Shown: positions 21,700-32,941 of the stretch, one piece after another
Numbering within the stretch: position 1 is the stretch's first letter
Layout of the letters: every line of letters begins with the position of its first letter
Assembly (NCBI RefSeq): GCF_963678635.1
Contig: NC_087068.1
Span: 18,479,872 to 18,543,871 of the forward strand
Length of the DNA stretch: 64,000 nt
Direction of reading: 5' to 3'
From: Symsagittifera roscoffensis
Taxonomy: Eukaryota; Xenacoelomorpha; Acoela; Convolutidae
The notes under the pieces: model-generated
What the model was told of the DNA's origin: nothing
Database searches by the model: none
The model's input: only the letters and a program-made list of their open reading frames with translations
Position numbers and translations under genes: made by a program

Positions 21700-22040
21700 T
21701 TTTCATTTGAGTAGCATTCATTTCCATCGTTTACTGATCAGACCTTTAGGATGAGAGAGAGAGAGAGAGAGAGGAATAAGCTTGAAGGAATAAAAAGCCC
21801 GTTCTGCTTCGTCTAAACTCCACACTGCCTCAACACCATACAGCAATCTACGCAGTTGCAGTTTCTATAGTTGAAACAGTTTGGCTAGCTAGGGATTCAA
21901 ACCAGGGACCCCCTGATTGGTGGATGGGCTCTGTTTTTTCGATTCTGTTTGAGTTGATTCGAGTAGATGTCGTTTGCAGGCGTTTGCGTTTTATGTCGCG
22001 TGTAAGCGGGATTGGAGCAACAAGGGGGGGGGGGGTGCTG
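21700..22040 (-). other. Gbeta 3' flank or UTR with microsatellite and tRNA-like box
   Basis: Directly after the Gbeta stop codon the minus strand has a run of 12 C (plus-strand G run about 22024-22035). At about 21890-21935 the minus strand reads GGTTTGAATCCC, a good box B match, so a SINE fragment may lie here. A (GA)n tract is at 21751-21772. Where the transcript ends is not visible. Confidence 0.4.
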
Positions 22041-22147
22041 TTAATTCCATACTTTGAGGAATGAGTCCCAACTGCCGGTGGTGACTGCCAGTCCGTCTGT
22101 AGTGACCCCCAAACAACTCACTCGGTTGTCGTGACCCGCTAGCACTC
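22041..22147 (-). CDS. GNB1: Gbeta coding exon 7 (residues 306-340, stop)
   Basis: Acceptor TGTAG, then [20 protein letters not shown], then [14 protein letters not shown] and TAA at 22043-22041. It closes blade 7 by pairing with the N-terminal strand, the usual propeller velcro. Trp332 is retained (GSWDS). A run of 12 C starts six bases after the stop. Confidence 0.95.
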
Positions 22148-22518
22148 CTACACGAAGACTTAATTACTTGTAAAACCATATATTTATCATATCAATACTC
22201 AAAAGTGCATCAATTTGGCTGATTATCCAGATTTTTAAGATAAATGGTATTTTGACGATGCATAGTAAAAAAGTTTTCTGATGGAGATCTTTGGTAAAGT
22301 ACTCGAGTTTTTTTTAATTTTTGATGCCATAGAAATGCCCCAAGTCTGACTGCTAGACAGTCAGTCAATTAAAACTTTTCAAGAAGTTTCAGAACTTGTG
22401 TAATTTATGAGAGATCTCCACCAGAAAAAATTTTAGTAGAAAAAACTTTTTTCTTCGTAAACAATTTGTTATTTACATAACAAAGTACTTATGCAGACTG
22501 TTGCTAAGGAGAACTAAC
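22148..22518 (-). other. Gbeta intron 6
   Basis: 371 bp, donor GTTAGT, acceptor TGTAG. No gene or clear transposon inside. Confidence 0.9.
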
Positions 22519-22735
22519 CGGCTCGTTCGGCCTTGAGGACGTCCCAGACATTGCAGGTGAAGTCGTCATAGCCAGCACACATGAGGCGTCCGCTCTTGCT
22601 GAAGTCGACGGAGGTGATTCCGCAAATGATGTTGTCGTGGGAGTAGAGCGCCAGCTCCTGGTCTGCTCGGATGTCAAACAGGCGACAAGTGGCGTCGTCA
22701 GACCCAGTCGCGAACGCATTCCCATTCGGAAAAAA
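22519..22735 (-). CDS. GNB1: Gbeta coding exon 6 (residues 234-306)
   Basis: Acceptor TTTAG, then [20 protein letters not shown] and [20 protein letters not shown], through [19 protein letters not shown]. These are blades 5 and 6, with the Asp246 equivalent. Phase 1 donor GTTAGT. 217 nt, as in vertebrates. CNVWD and [12 protein letters not shown] are hallmark Gbeta1-4 strings. Confidence 0.95.
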
Positions 22736-22748
22736 CTAAATAACAACA

Positions 22749-22783
22749 ATGATAGCCGGTTGCTGTGTAAGTAGCACTAAACG
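22749..22783 (-). mobile_element. Family B 3' terminal fragment
   Basis: GATAGCCGGTTGCTGTGTAA, then GTAGCACTAAACGCA, is the family's hairpin end only. It abuts exon 6, 14 bp from its acceptor. Confidence 0.55.
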
Positions 22784-22840
22784 CATATTTTATAACTGTT
22801 TTTATCAAAAAGTTTGATCGAAAAACAAAAAAAATCAAAA

Positions 22841-23097
22841 CAAGGATTGCCGGTTACTTCTGGGCGATTATATTCTGGGCGACTACAAGTAGCCCAGAAT
22901 GTTCCGACCATAGTCTTAAGAAAACAGAGAAAGTTTTTCAAATTAGTGTTTTTTTTTGTGTGCTGTGACAAAAAGATCTAAACGAAAAATTGGAACTTAG
23001 GCATATTCAACACCCAAAGAAAAAAGGCCAGTTTGTGAAGAAAAATGACTAGAAAAACAAGAAAAAATCGTAAAATCTTTGAATTTAAAAAAAAAAT
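22841..23097 (-). mobile_element. Family B element, truncated
   Basis: CAAGGATTGCCGGTTACTTC, then an enlarged hairpin loop (TTCTGGGC...GCCCAGAA), then TGTTCCGACCATAGTC and GTGTGCTGTGACAAAAAGAT. It stops where a second 3' end begins at 23098. Confidence 0.65.
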
Positions 23098-23653
23098 TGC
23101 TGTGCAAGTAGCAGAGAATGTTCCGACCACAATCGTAGAAAAGTACAAAAAAAATATCTTTAAATTAGCGTCGCATCTTCTGCGTGGTGTGATTATAGAA
23201 CTATAGAAAAATTTTATAGAACTTAAAGAACGCGTAGAAAGTGAGTGAATTAGGCATAAAATACTACAGTTGTCTTAAAAAAAAGCCAAAACTTGCACTA
23301 AAAACTTGAAATTTTTATGATTTTTTTGTGGCTAAGAAAGCGCCTAATGAAGCTTCCAAAACTGGTTTTCTTCTTAGTACAATCATGTTTTTTTAGCCTA
23401 AGTCGACATTATTCATATATAACGAACTTAACTCAATCGCTTTACTCGCTCGAAATTGGACCAAAACAAAAAAATTTATACCGGTTTTTCTCAAAACTGA
23501 GAAATTTTTTTTAAAAAAATGACTGAAAGCCCTTTCATATGATATATCACTCGGCCCATCACGATGATTGTTTGCGGTACATGTTTTTACGTGGTACAAA
23601 TCATACCCGAATACAAAGTTACTCCAGATTTTTCATATGGTCGGAACAATAAT
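23098..23653 (-). mobile_element. Family B element
   Basis: Left: TTGCTGTGCAAGTAGCAGAG and AATGTTCCGACCAC. Right: CATATGGTCGGAACAATAAT. Internal landmarks are CGTGGTGTGATTATAGAA, AAGCGCCTAATGAAGCTTCC and CGCTTTACTCGCTCGAAATT. The sub-terminal TGTTCCGACCA/TGGTCGGAACA repeat is perfect. It follows a truncated copy in the same orientation, suggesting end-to-end insertion. Confidence 0.75.
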
Positions 23654-23947
23654 CGGCACATCAAAGTATAAATCTGATAAATGCAATTTCATAACAGCTA
23701 AATTTATTTTATATTTATATATTTAACCACTAATTCCGGTAGATAGTGCCAGTTACGTAATATAAAATGTCTTTTTTGACACAGTAAAAAAATTTTACAT
23801 TCCTCGCAGGACTTCAATTTAAAGAAAAAATTTAGCTTGAATATAAAAAATAGCCTGTGTGTAATGGCGATGAGTTTAATATTATTTGGTTTCAGTCTTC
23901 CTCAAAAAAGGCGGAAGTTTTTTTTTCCCAAATTATTTTTCTTCATA

Positions 23948-24355
23948 TTGGCAACCAGGGGCGGATCTAGCAGTTGGGGGGGGGGGGGGGTTTGGATTTT
24001 ATAAGGTCGACCGAATTGATTTTCCGAGCTCTCCTAAAGCATTAAAAGACGTTGTTTTGACCAAATTTTGTGCGCCGCAGGCAAATAAAAAAAAAACAGG
24101 TCAAAAAGCCGTTTTAGGGCACTTTTTGGAAAATTTTGAATAAAAAATCGGGTTTTTTTGGCGCGCGCTCCCCCTCAAAGTAAGTATATATTGGCGCCGA
24201 AGGCGACATTAGAAAAGTTTTAGGGTGCGTCGCCAAATATGGATATCTCAAAATCGTACAAAAGGGCGACCATTTGGGTCGTCAGGGGGTCGAACCCCTG
24301 AGTAAAAAGCGTCCGCAAACCCCCCCCCCCCCCTAAATCCGCCCCTGTTAGCAAC
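23948..24355 (+). mobile_element. Family C hAT-type MITE with target duplication
   Basis: Element 23956-24347 (392 bp). Left end CAGGGGCGGATCTAGCAG; right end reverse complement CAGGGGCGGATTTAGG. Flanked by TTGGCAAC (23948-23955) and TTAGCAAC (24348-24355), an 8 bp duplication with one change. The interior has G11 and C14 runs and GCGCCGCAGGCAAAT and GGCGCGCGCTCCCCCTCAAA blocks. TIR and duplication length fit hAT. Lies in Gbeta intron 5. Confidence 0.85.
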
Positions 24356-24567
24356 ATTGGTTCAAATCTTGGGCGGTTTCGAGCGTTTTTCTTAAGACCA
24401 AAATGCTCAAAAATCGCTTAGAAATTGGTCAAGTTGCTCATTCTGAAGCAAGATTTTGAGTGCAATTACTTTAAGAAAAAAAACGTTCAAAGAATTCAAA
24501 CGTTGCATGAAATTGAGCGCAAATTCGATTCGGGTACTATAAAAATGCTACAATGGCGGCAGCTAAC

Positions 24568-24769
24568 ATTGACAGCATTGATATCTGACTCGTGTCCAAC
24601 GAATGTATTCTTGCACATGCCATCCCTGATGTCCCACAGTTTGCACGAGGCATCACAAGCCCCACTCAGGAACGTCCTCTGCTCCGGGGAGAGAGACAGA
24701 CTCATGACGTCACCAGAGTGGCCCTCAAATGTCGTCTTCGCATTGCCAGTCTCTATGTCCCACAAAGTG
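24568..24769 (-). CDS. GNB1: Gbeta coding exon 5 (residues 166-233)
   Basis: Acceptor GACTAG. It encodes [20 protein letters not shown] and later [20 protein letters not shown] and [10 protein letters not shown]. This is the end of blade 3, blade 4 and the start of blade 5. Asp186, Asp228 and Asn230 equivalents are present. It ends in phase 0 with donor GTTAGC. 202 nt, as in vertebrates. The plus-strand ORFs across it are shadows. Confidence 0.95.
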
Positions 24770-25713
24770 CTAGTCAACAGAACAAACACATGTATTTCAA
24801 GGTGCTGCACAGAAATAATTTAGTTTTAGCGTGCTGCACAGATAACTTTACTCCTTGTCCTGACTTACGGACAGTTTTAATCTGTAAAAGAGCTTCAATT
24901 GCATACATCTAAAATTAAAGTGTTCTGAAACTTGTATGCGTGCTTAGATAGTTCAAAATCAAAAAAATTATTCATTGGACTATTCGAAATTGTGTGAGCG
25001 AAAAGGATATATAAAAATGAGTACGGCCATTTTATACGACCTCGAAAGAAATTGTCCAGCACCATTTTATAACCATCTTCAAATTGATTTTTTCAGCAAT
25101 AAATAACTTGAAAATCAAGCCTTATTTCGTTTTCACAGTTTATTTGATCAGCCCGCGGTATTGCGCTTTCATTGATCAATAAAAGCAGCCATTAATTTTC
25201 TTTTTGAACCATAAGCTGGTAGAGGTTCAAAATGATGCGTGTTTATTAACCCGACAATCTATAACCAAAAACTAAGGAAACACTTTTGGTTTGATGGCGT
25301 TTCCTAACAAAATCTCGACAACTCAAGAGAAAATTCCTTATAGTTTGTTTTTATTTCGTTTAATCAGCTGCCAATGAAAATGTTTCAAAACGAATTGTCA
25401 CATTGCCATGAGATTTTTTTTTTGATTTTTCGCTTTTTCCTTTGCTCATCTGCTGATTACTGACTGATATTTTTAGTTATTCAAGCTCCATTTGAGTTTC
25501 GTACAATAACTATTGTCTCTTTTCATATTTTTGAAGTGATAACAAGGTTGAAACTTTCTCAATAACTGTGTAACGAACTTATACTTATATTTTTTTCAGG
25601 CATTCAGTCACTTCGACTCCCTGTGAAAAAATGTTGATGATAGTTTGTGCAATACAGCTGGACAACACTCTGTCGTGAAATCCGCAAAAAGCCTTTTTTC
25701 GTTCTTCTTTTTT

Positions 25714-26174
25714 TTCCGACCTTCGTAACGAAAGTAACGGAATATTTGTGCTCGGTGCTTTTTTTTTCAGACAAACTTGGGCTTTTCAACTAGACATTTT
25801 TGACAGATTTTTTTAATATCATTCAAAAGATTTTGTTGTTCTCGGCTTAAATATAAAAAGATAATTCACCTGTGATCGTTTTTCGTAAAACTATGGGGGT
25901 TTAAAGACTTTCATTGGTCAATTTGCGACAATTAACGCGTAATATTTAATCCATCTTAAAATTGTTCCAAATTGGTTGGAGGAAACTTATTTGCCATAAT
26001 TGATTTGTTAGTAGGAGTAAAATTTATCACTTTGTGTTTTTGTAATTTATCAGTCCGTAAATCTCAAACTTAAGAATGTTTTTTCAATTTGTTTTTTTTT
26101 TTAATTTTTTTTTACATTTAACTTGTTCATTTTATCACTGCTTGATAGACCTTCGGAAAAGGCAGTCGGAACAT
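25714..26174 (+). mobile_element. Family A element, 3' end truncated
   Basis: TTCCGACCTTCGTAACGAAA, then GTAACGGAATATTTGTGCTC, to AAAGGCAGTCGGAACATTTT. The terminal hairpin and tail are missing. The central CGCG palindrome is partly deleted. Confidence 0.75.
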
Positions 26175-26596
26175 TTTGTTTTGTTTTGAATTCGGCGACA
26201 AACAGCTAAAACACTGTAGCGCTCAAAACCTTTGCTCAAGCCGCTTAAAGCTTGCTCAAGCAAAATTCAGGAAAAATTAACACTCTTGTATGTAGTGGGT
26301 TCTGTTGTCGCATTTGTGAGCGAATGCACAATTTGTTTGTAGAATTCAGTAAGATATGGTAAAAATTTAGAACTATGCTACTGATCTGTATAACTCATTC
26401 AACTCATATTCCGAAAAACCAATAAACTCGAATATTAAACCGGTCATGCAACGCAAACATTGAAATAGCCGTCCACCTCAAAATTTGAAATTACAGTTTA
26501 TCTCTTTATCTGAAACACTGAATTGACAATTTGTTTCAAACCCCGAAATATTACCTTTCATCTTTCATCTTAATTACTGATTTAGCAATTTATCTC

Positions 26597-27045
26597 AACA
26601 AGACTACTCGTATATAAGGGCAAAGCATTGAAGGTTCCAACTGCCCCTTTATCAAAATCGAAAAACTTATGGGAAACAAAAATGTTGAAAAACTGTAAAT
26701 TTTAGACAACATCAAAAATCAAGTGTCACAGTTCGAGTCGTTTGAAATGAGTACGACTTCTTTTTGAGATAAATTGCCAAGCAAAACTAATTTGCGTTAC
26801 GCTTTCAAGGTTTTGGATAAAATCTTCAAAGTGCGCATATTTTAGTCCAATTGGCATTTTTCAAACTCCTAAAACTTTGCAAAAATGATCGCAGTTGAAA
26901 TATATTTTTAAATTTGAATTTCGGAATGGGACGTAAAAATTTTTGCTAAAAACTACTATTTCGATCGCCGCGAATTTACTGAATATAAAAAACACACCTC
27001 ATACATATTCAGTTTGGTTCGGAAAATGGAACAAAAACTGGAACA
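26597..27045 (-). mobile_element. Degenerate family A element
   Basis: AACAAGACTACTCGTATATA, GGGCAAAGCATTGAAGG and TTCCAACTGCCCCTTTA at the left; a weak TTCGGAAAATGGAAC near the right. The body is strongly diverged. Confidence 0.5.
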
Positions 27046-27429
27046 CTCAATTTAACAGAAATATTGAAAAACTAATTTGACTGCGAAGTAAAATATTGTC
27101 AATATGCTGAAAAAAAAAGGACTACCAAAGTTTTTGTATAAAAAAAATTTGAAGCATAGAAAGAATAAAAAAGAAATTTTTAATCTCAAAAACTCAAAAA
27201 ACACTCAGTGCGTATATTAGAATTTCAAATATGGTAAACAAGATTTGATTTAAGCTATACTTAATTTTTTTTTTGCACTTTTTCTGGCGTAGGCGCCGAA
27301 TTGTTCAACTAATTTTGGCTCATATGTACACAAACATTTGGCATTTGGTACACTTAAGGAGCTCTTTGCAAAGTCGCAAACCTCTAACAATTGCGAAATC
27401 GGCTCGTTGAAGATTCCGCGAAGTAATGG

Positions 27430-28397
27430 CACCGGAGTTCCATGGATAATAATTGATTATAATGGAAAATGGTTGTCTAAAATATTCTCAAAATAATCCA
27501 TTAATGTTGCAAATTTAGACCACGAAATAGATTATACTGTCATAATAATCAATTTTTTTCGTAAAAACACAACCCATTAAAATGCTTTATAAAGGATTAT
27601 AATCCAATTAAAATCCATTGTAATTGAATATAACGGATTATAATCCTTACGTGTTTTGCGAAATCAATTGCAAAATTTGCAACATTGCTGCGTTACTCGC
27701 GGCCTACTCGCAAGATAAACCTACATCCCCCCACTTCCCTAAGTTTATCTCTACGCCTAGCCCCAGGCCCAGGTTTATTAAAGTTTAACCCCAAACCCAA
27801 ACCCCACAAGTTACAGTTTACCCCCCCCCCCCCCCCCCAGTTTGTTTACCATCGGACAGCGACGGGGGAGGGATTACTCAGTGCGAATAAAAACTAATTA
27901 ATCCATTTCTCCTGGCGACGGGTAAACAGTGGAGGGAAGAGGGGGGGTAAACTGGTGAAGGGGGTTATTAAAAAAAGCTATGTTAAAAGAGGCGAGTTTA
28001 CGTTGTTAAAAGAACCGAGTTTACATAGAATAGAAAAAGAAAAGAAAAATAAAATAAAATAAAATCTTACGTGAAATATTTTTTCATGAAACTTAAAACG
28101 TAGCAAATACACGAAACAAGAAATGAGATAAACTTGAACAAAAAAATTGCAAAATTCATAACTTTTTTCCTAAAAAATACATTATAATCGATTATACTGA
28201 TCACAAAATATAATGATTTTAATCCAATTTTAATGAATTATAATCGATTATAAGCGATTACAATGAAATATAATAATATGAAAAATAGTAGAATTTTTGT
28301 CCATTTTTGATGGATTATGTCCAATTATTTTTGTAACTTTATGGATAATGACTATAAGATGACAATATAATCGATTATTATCCATGGAGCTCCAGTG
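27430..28397. mobile_element. Long inverted-repeat element, family D copy 2
   Basis: Left end GCACCGGAGTTCCATGGATA, right end reverse complement GCACTGGAGCTCCATGGATA, both continuing into ATAATCGATTATA-type sequence. Internal TACTCGCGGCCTACTCG is shared with copy 1 (140-1405). The core has CCCCAAACCCAAACCCC, a C20 run (27818-27838) and later GGAGGGAAGAGGGGGGG, with GTTTACC and GGTAAAC in inverted arrangement. No ORF of substance and no evident target duplication. Lies in Gbeta intron 4. Confidence 0.75.
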
Positions 28398-28647
28398 CGG
28401 GTAGTAAATTATCCAACAAAATTTTTGCTTAAAACACTTGTTTGTGATTTCCACTTACAAATTGTTATAGGTCTGAAAAGGTTTTATACAGAATCCAGAA
28501 ACATACGGACTCCCGAGACGTACAGGTAATCACGTTTTGCCTCGTAAGATCAAAATATTTTCACGCTAGGTTTTATATTATTGAACATCCAGCCTTAGAT
28601 GTAGATCGTGCAACGTAGATAGATAATTTTTTCTCAATTTTGATTAT

Positions 28648-28812
28648 TGTTTCAAATTTCTTAACAAAAGTAACGGAAAATTTGTGCTCGGGATGGGTTT
28701 TTCTTTCTTCAGACACATTTCGACTTTTAAGCTAGCCATTTTTGACATGTTTTTTATATCATACGAAAACTATTATTATCTTGAGCTCAAACTTGAAAAA
28801 ATATTTCACCAG
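28648..28812 (+). mobile_element. Family A 5' fragment
   Basis: AAAAGTAACGGAAAATTTGT, GCTCGGGATGGG, GACTTTTAAGCTAGCCATTT, TTGAGCTCAAACTTGAAAAA and TATTTCACC, then an abrupt switch to A-rich sequence and a family B body. Confidence 0.7.
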
Positions 28813-28879
28813 TTGACAAAAAAAATGAAAAAATAAAAAAAATGCAAATTTTTTTCAAGTTTTTTCGCAGAAAATATTT

Positions 28880-29193
28880 TGAATTTATTGAAGCTCTTGG
28901 CTCCCAAGAAGGCGCTAAAAACTCCAAAAACAAATTTTAACTGCCTTAAACTAATTTTCAGGGCTTAAATTAAGCATAGACAAGCTGTTACTGAAAAAAA
29001 CAAGTGTGCATAATTTATTGATGTCGTTTGAATCACCACTGAAAAGGCTCCAATTTGGTATATTGTTAGACTCATTCAATAATTGTTGGAGTTACCTGAT
29101 TTTGCGTGAAAAAAAAAGAAAAAAAAATGGAAAAACTGAAACACCTGACTATAAAATTCCTCCACATTTTCAAATAGTCGGAACAATAATCTC
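28880..29193 (-). mobile_element. Family B element, 5' half
   Basis: Right end TTTTCAAATAGTCGGAACAA then TAATC, preceded by TGATTTTGCGTGAAAAAAAA and CTGAAAAGGCTCCAATTTGG. The left part has AAGAAGGCGCTAAAAACTCC. The hairpin end is missing. Confidence 0.6.
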
Positions 29194-29327
29194 ATATTAA
29201 GATAATTGGTAGAGTAATTTTATGCGTTATTTTCAGAACTAAATATCGGTACATTTTCGTCTTCTAAAAAATCCAAATAAAAAAACTCGTTTTTTCTTAG
29301 AAATGTGTTACGCAAAAACAACTGAGA

Positions 29328-29376
29328 TAGGAATTTTCTGTGCTTCAGGCAGCGTAAACGGCTATTCTTGTTTAAA
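29328..29376 (+). mobile_element. Family B 3' terminal fragment
   Basis: TTTTCTGTGCTTCAGGCAGC, then GTAAACGGCTATTCTTG. The hairpin is damaged; only the terminal module is recognisable. Confidence 0.4.
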
Positions 29377-30125
29377 CAAAAGTTTCGCGTTTTTTTGAAA
29401 ATGATTTAATTCACGTAGGTTCTATAGTAGTGAAAATTCTATAAAACTTTGAAAACCGGTATCAGCAGAAATTAAAGTTTCGCAATTTTTACGATGTGAA
29501 AAAGGAGTTTCAAAAAAGAAGTTCAGTACTTATATTTAATTTCTGCTGCTAATTACAACTTGCCCGTACTTTAAGAAAAATTATAGGTCAAAAAATAATT
29601 GCGTCTGGGTCAAGCAAAGGTAGTCTTTTATTAGTGGATTTCGGCTCTAGACAGCTCAATCTAGAACTATAAAAAATATCTAGATGACCTATTCTGTTTC
29701 TTCATTCAACCGGATCCGGTCACAATTCACCTTCGCATTTAAAAATTTGCTTCTGATTATCTTCTTCTTCGGCTTTTAACCAACTGATTAAAATTTGGGC
29801 AAAAAGATAACTCCAAACGTGTCTTGAGTGTTACTGAAAAAATTGGGTCGATTTCCAACATCATCAATAACCACTTGTGGCGCTTTGAAAAAATCCGTAA
29901 CTGTATAAAATAGCCTAGATTCCATTTATTTATTCTACAGCAAAAGTTGACTAATTTATTCAGTGAGCTCGGAAATACTGAAAAAGTGGCTGTGAAAACC
30001 AATGGTCTCTTGAAGGGTAATAATATTCAGGAGCGGAAAATTAAAAGCAAGTTTTATGACCCTTTTAAAGCCTTGATGCATCTAGAAGATCCAGTTTTTA
30101 TAAATAGAAACATAAATAATTCAAG

Positions 30126-30420
30126 CAGGCGCGGATTTAGAAATTTCTCGAGGGAGGGCGGATGTTCAGAAAAAACTCAAAATTTTGTCGACCTTTTTTT
30201 AGGTCGACCAATTTGATTTTTGAGCTCTCCAAGATCATTATAAAGACTCTAATTTGACAAAAGTTTCTGCGCCGCAGGCAAAGTTTTATAAAAAGCTAAG
30301 AAAAGGCGTTTTTAAGCACTTTTTGGAAAATTTCGACCAAAAAATTGCGTTTTTTCGGCGCACGCTTCCCCTCAAAATTAGTACAGATTGGCGCCGCAGG
30401 CGCCTTTAGAAGAGTTTCAA
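30126..30420 (+). mobile_element. Family C MITE, 3' truncated
   Basis: Starts CAGGCGCGGATTTAGAAATT, then AGGTCGACCAATTTGATTTT, GCGCCGCAGGCAAAGTTTTA, CACGCTTCCCCTCAAAATTA and GGCGCCGCAGGCGCC. The right-hand TIR is missing. Confidence 0.65.
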
Positions 30421-30780
30421 GCTCAGTCAGACTTATTCAAGATTGCAAGGACCACAAAATTTGTTCATAAAACCAGAAACCATATTCAATTTTTGAGCCG
30501 AGCTGGAAAAATTAGTCGAAGCCAAGACTAAAGCCAAAAAACTTTTTCCAAGCAGGCAATAAATTTTGAGTTTTAGTCTACGTCGAACTGTAAGGAATTT
30601 GTTAAACTAACAGTTTATCTAAAAGCAGCACGTATGTGAGCAAAAATCTGTGTTATTTGACTGCATATTGAACGTGTCTGGTTCGTTTCTAGGAGCAAAA
30701 AAGCAAATAAAGAACATTGATTCTACCACGAATTTCTGCAGGACTTGATGAATTTGCTTCGCTATATTGGAAAATACTTA

Positions 30781-31060
30781 TTGTTCTGATTTTTGAGGAA
30801 AATGAAAAATATATATGCTCGAGGTGTTTTTCTTTAATTCAGACCAATTTTCAAAGATGTTATCTATCGAGGGATCGATCCTTGGATCTTCGTGGACCCC
30901 TCAGAGTCCGCACACCATTACACAGATCTGATTGCAGCCAGGGGAAACTGCTCGTTTCATACTTTGATGCTGAACGTGCAGTGTAACGCGCATTATTTAA
31001 ACGTGGCGAACTATCCCGTACTACAATTCGTTCCACATTGAATTGCCACTGAGGCAAGCT
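30781..31060 (+). mobile_element. Family F chimeric element, copy 2
   Basis: A family A-like 5' end (TTGTTCTGATTTTTGAGGAA, then ATGCTCGAGGTGTTTTTC) passes into a tRNA-like segment on the minus strand (about 30868-30925). Reading that strand: GTGTAATGGTGTGC (box A-like), the stem GGACT...GGTCC with a six-base loop, then AAGGATCGATCCC (box B-like). AACTGCTCGTTTCATACTT follows, as in copies 1 and 3. No family A 3' module was seen before 31060. Confidence 0.45.
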
Positions 31061-31215
31061 AGTTTTTTATTAGTTCGATACAATTTTTCTGCCGCCCTCA
31101 ATCCGACAAAAATATTATCGCATTAAGTAACACGCATCAAACCAAGAAAAGCAAAAAAAAACACAGCAATTATAAAAAGCCCAAAACTTTAAAACCAAAT
31201 GATTCTCAAAAGAAA

Positions 31216-31863
31216 CAAGGATAGCCAATTGCTGTACAAGTAGCATACGATATTCTGATTACACTAGTTAAAAACTTCAAAAATATATTTTTTCAAATTA
31301 GTGTAGTTTTTTTTGCGCGCAATGGCAAAAAAAATACAAAACATTAGACCCTACATATTCGACAACGGCTGTCTTCCAAAAATCAACAGCAAATAAAAAA
31401 AATTTCAAAAAATTTCTAAAAATTTTTCTTCCTATTTTGTTTAATATTTTTCTGAGATTTTTTTGCTTTTTTTTCTAAAGAAGCGCTGAATGAAGCTTAA
31501 AAACTAGTTTTTATGGAGTGAAACTCAATTTATTTTTACTGAAAAGTAAATGTTTAGTCTAATTTTAAATAATTAAAAAATTGACTGAATTTTATAAGAA
31601 ATCAGACCCATTTTTTTCAACACCGGGACAATTTCTGTAAGAAATATTTCAATATTTCAAAAATATTTCAACAATTTTTTTCAACACTGGGACAATTTCT
31701 GTAAAATGCTTCAAATATCTAAAGAAAGGGTTTTAATATGATGTATTACTCAACTTTGTCAGTATTTTTGTGGTATTCGATTTTTTGTGTAAAACAAAAA
31801 AAGAGAAAACTAGAACACACCTGGAGACAAAGTTTTCCCTTTTTTCAATGATCGGAACAAAAA
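31216..31863 (-). mobile_element. Family B element
   Basis: CAAGGATAGCCAATTGCTGT, ACAAGTAGCATACG and ATATTCTGATTAC at the left; TTTTTTCAATGATCGGAACA at the right. An internal CACCGGGACAATTTCTGTAA segment is duplicated at about 31620 and 31685. Confidence 0.65.
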
Positions 31864-32941
31864 GCGAAGTAATTAACAAAAACGTTTTAAAGATACTTAA
31901 TTTTTTTTTAATTTGACATCTTGGCGTCAATATCACAAGCTTAAGGCTCACAATTTTACTAATTTTTGAATTAATTCGTTTCAATTCCACTAACTAATAA
32001 GTTCAGATTCAGGTGCTTTTACTGCTAAACCAAGCAAATATTTGAAATTCAATTGAAAAGTTTTCATACTGTTTTTCATCCAAATTTAATTTTAGGTCAT
32101 TTAAACTAAAAGAAGTGATTCTTAAATTCTCGATCCCCAAAAATAACTGTGCTAACATTTTTTGTGCTCATGAGGTCACTTTTGCGTTCTATTTTTTTGA
32201 CAATTACTTGAAGTTTTATTAAAAAATTCGGGTACAAGCAAAATTGAAATATTGGAACGTTTTTTTAACCAAAAATGAAATAAATTTGTATTAAAAAAAG
32301 ATGGGAATAAAAAAATTCCAGAATTAAAATGGTGCATCTACTTGTTTGGTTTAACAAAAAATATTCGTCGTTTTTGAATATTCAGCTGTCAGTGAAAATA
32401 ATGCTACCGCTGCCGTGTCAATTTTTGAACAGTTTGTATCAAAATGGGTCTCTTATGGGGCCCAATAAAATTTACAAAAAAGATTTAACCTGCGAAAGTT
32501 TGAGCATAAAACTCAAAATTTTTTATAAAAAACACAATTGGTTAATAAAATTGACACTTTTCAGCTCTCAGCAAAAAATATACTTATTTCCACAAGTTTA
32601 ACAAGAGAATATCTTTTGAATTGTGTTGGGCTACAAAAGAAACTTACTTTGGTATGGCTCAAAATTTGACTCGGTAGTAAGAAAAAAATTTCGATTGATT
32701 TTTGATTGTTGAAAATCATTTGTAAGTGACTAAGAAAAGCCAAAATTGCCCCATTTTTATGGTAAAGTTTAGGGTGTGAACAATTAAGAACAAAATAAAT
32801 TGCATCATTATCTCTTTGATGAAGCTTTAAGCATTATTTGTTTGATCTGCTTTTGTCCCATTTCAAGTTTCAAATTTCTGCGGAAAGGTTTTTGAGAATT
32901 GATCTAAAGTGCGAACAATTACACAAAATACTATTATTATT

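Larger units (their letters stand above)
22736..24567 (-). other. Gbeta intron 5
   Basis: 1832 bp. Holds tandemly stacked family B pieces (22749-23653) and a family C hAT-type MITE (23956-24347). Nothing else recognised. Confidence 0.9.

Noticed and set aside
24425..24912. Plus-strand ORFs of 132 and 106 codons
   Set aside because: Antisense shadows of Gbeta exon 5.
30868..30925. Functional tRNA gene on the minus strand
   Set aside because: A tRNA-like arm order is visible, but the acceptor stem is not convincing, the anticodon loop is six bases and it sits inside a repeated element.
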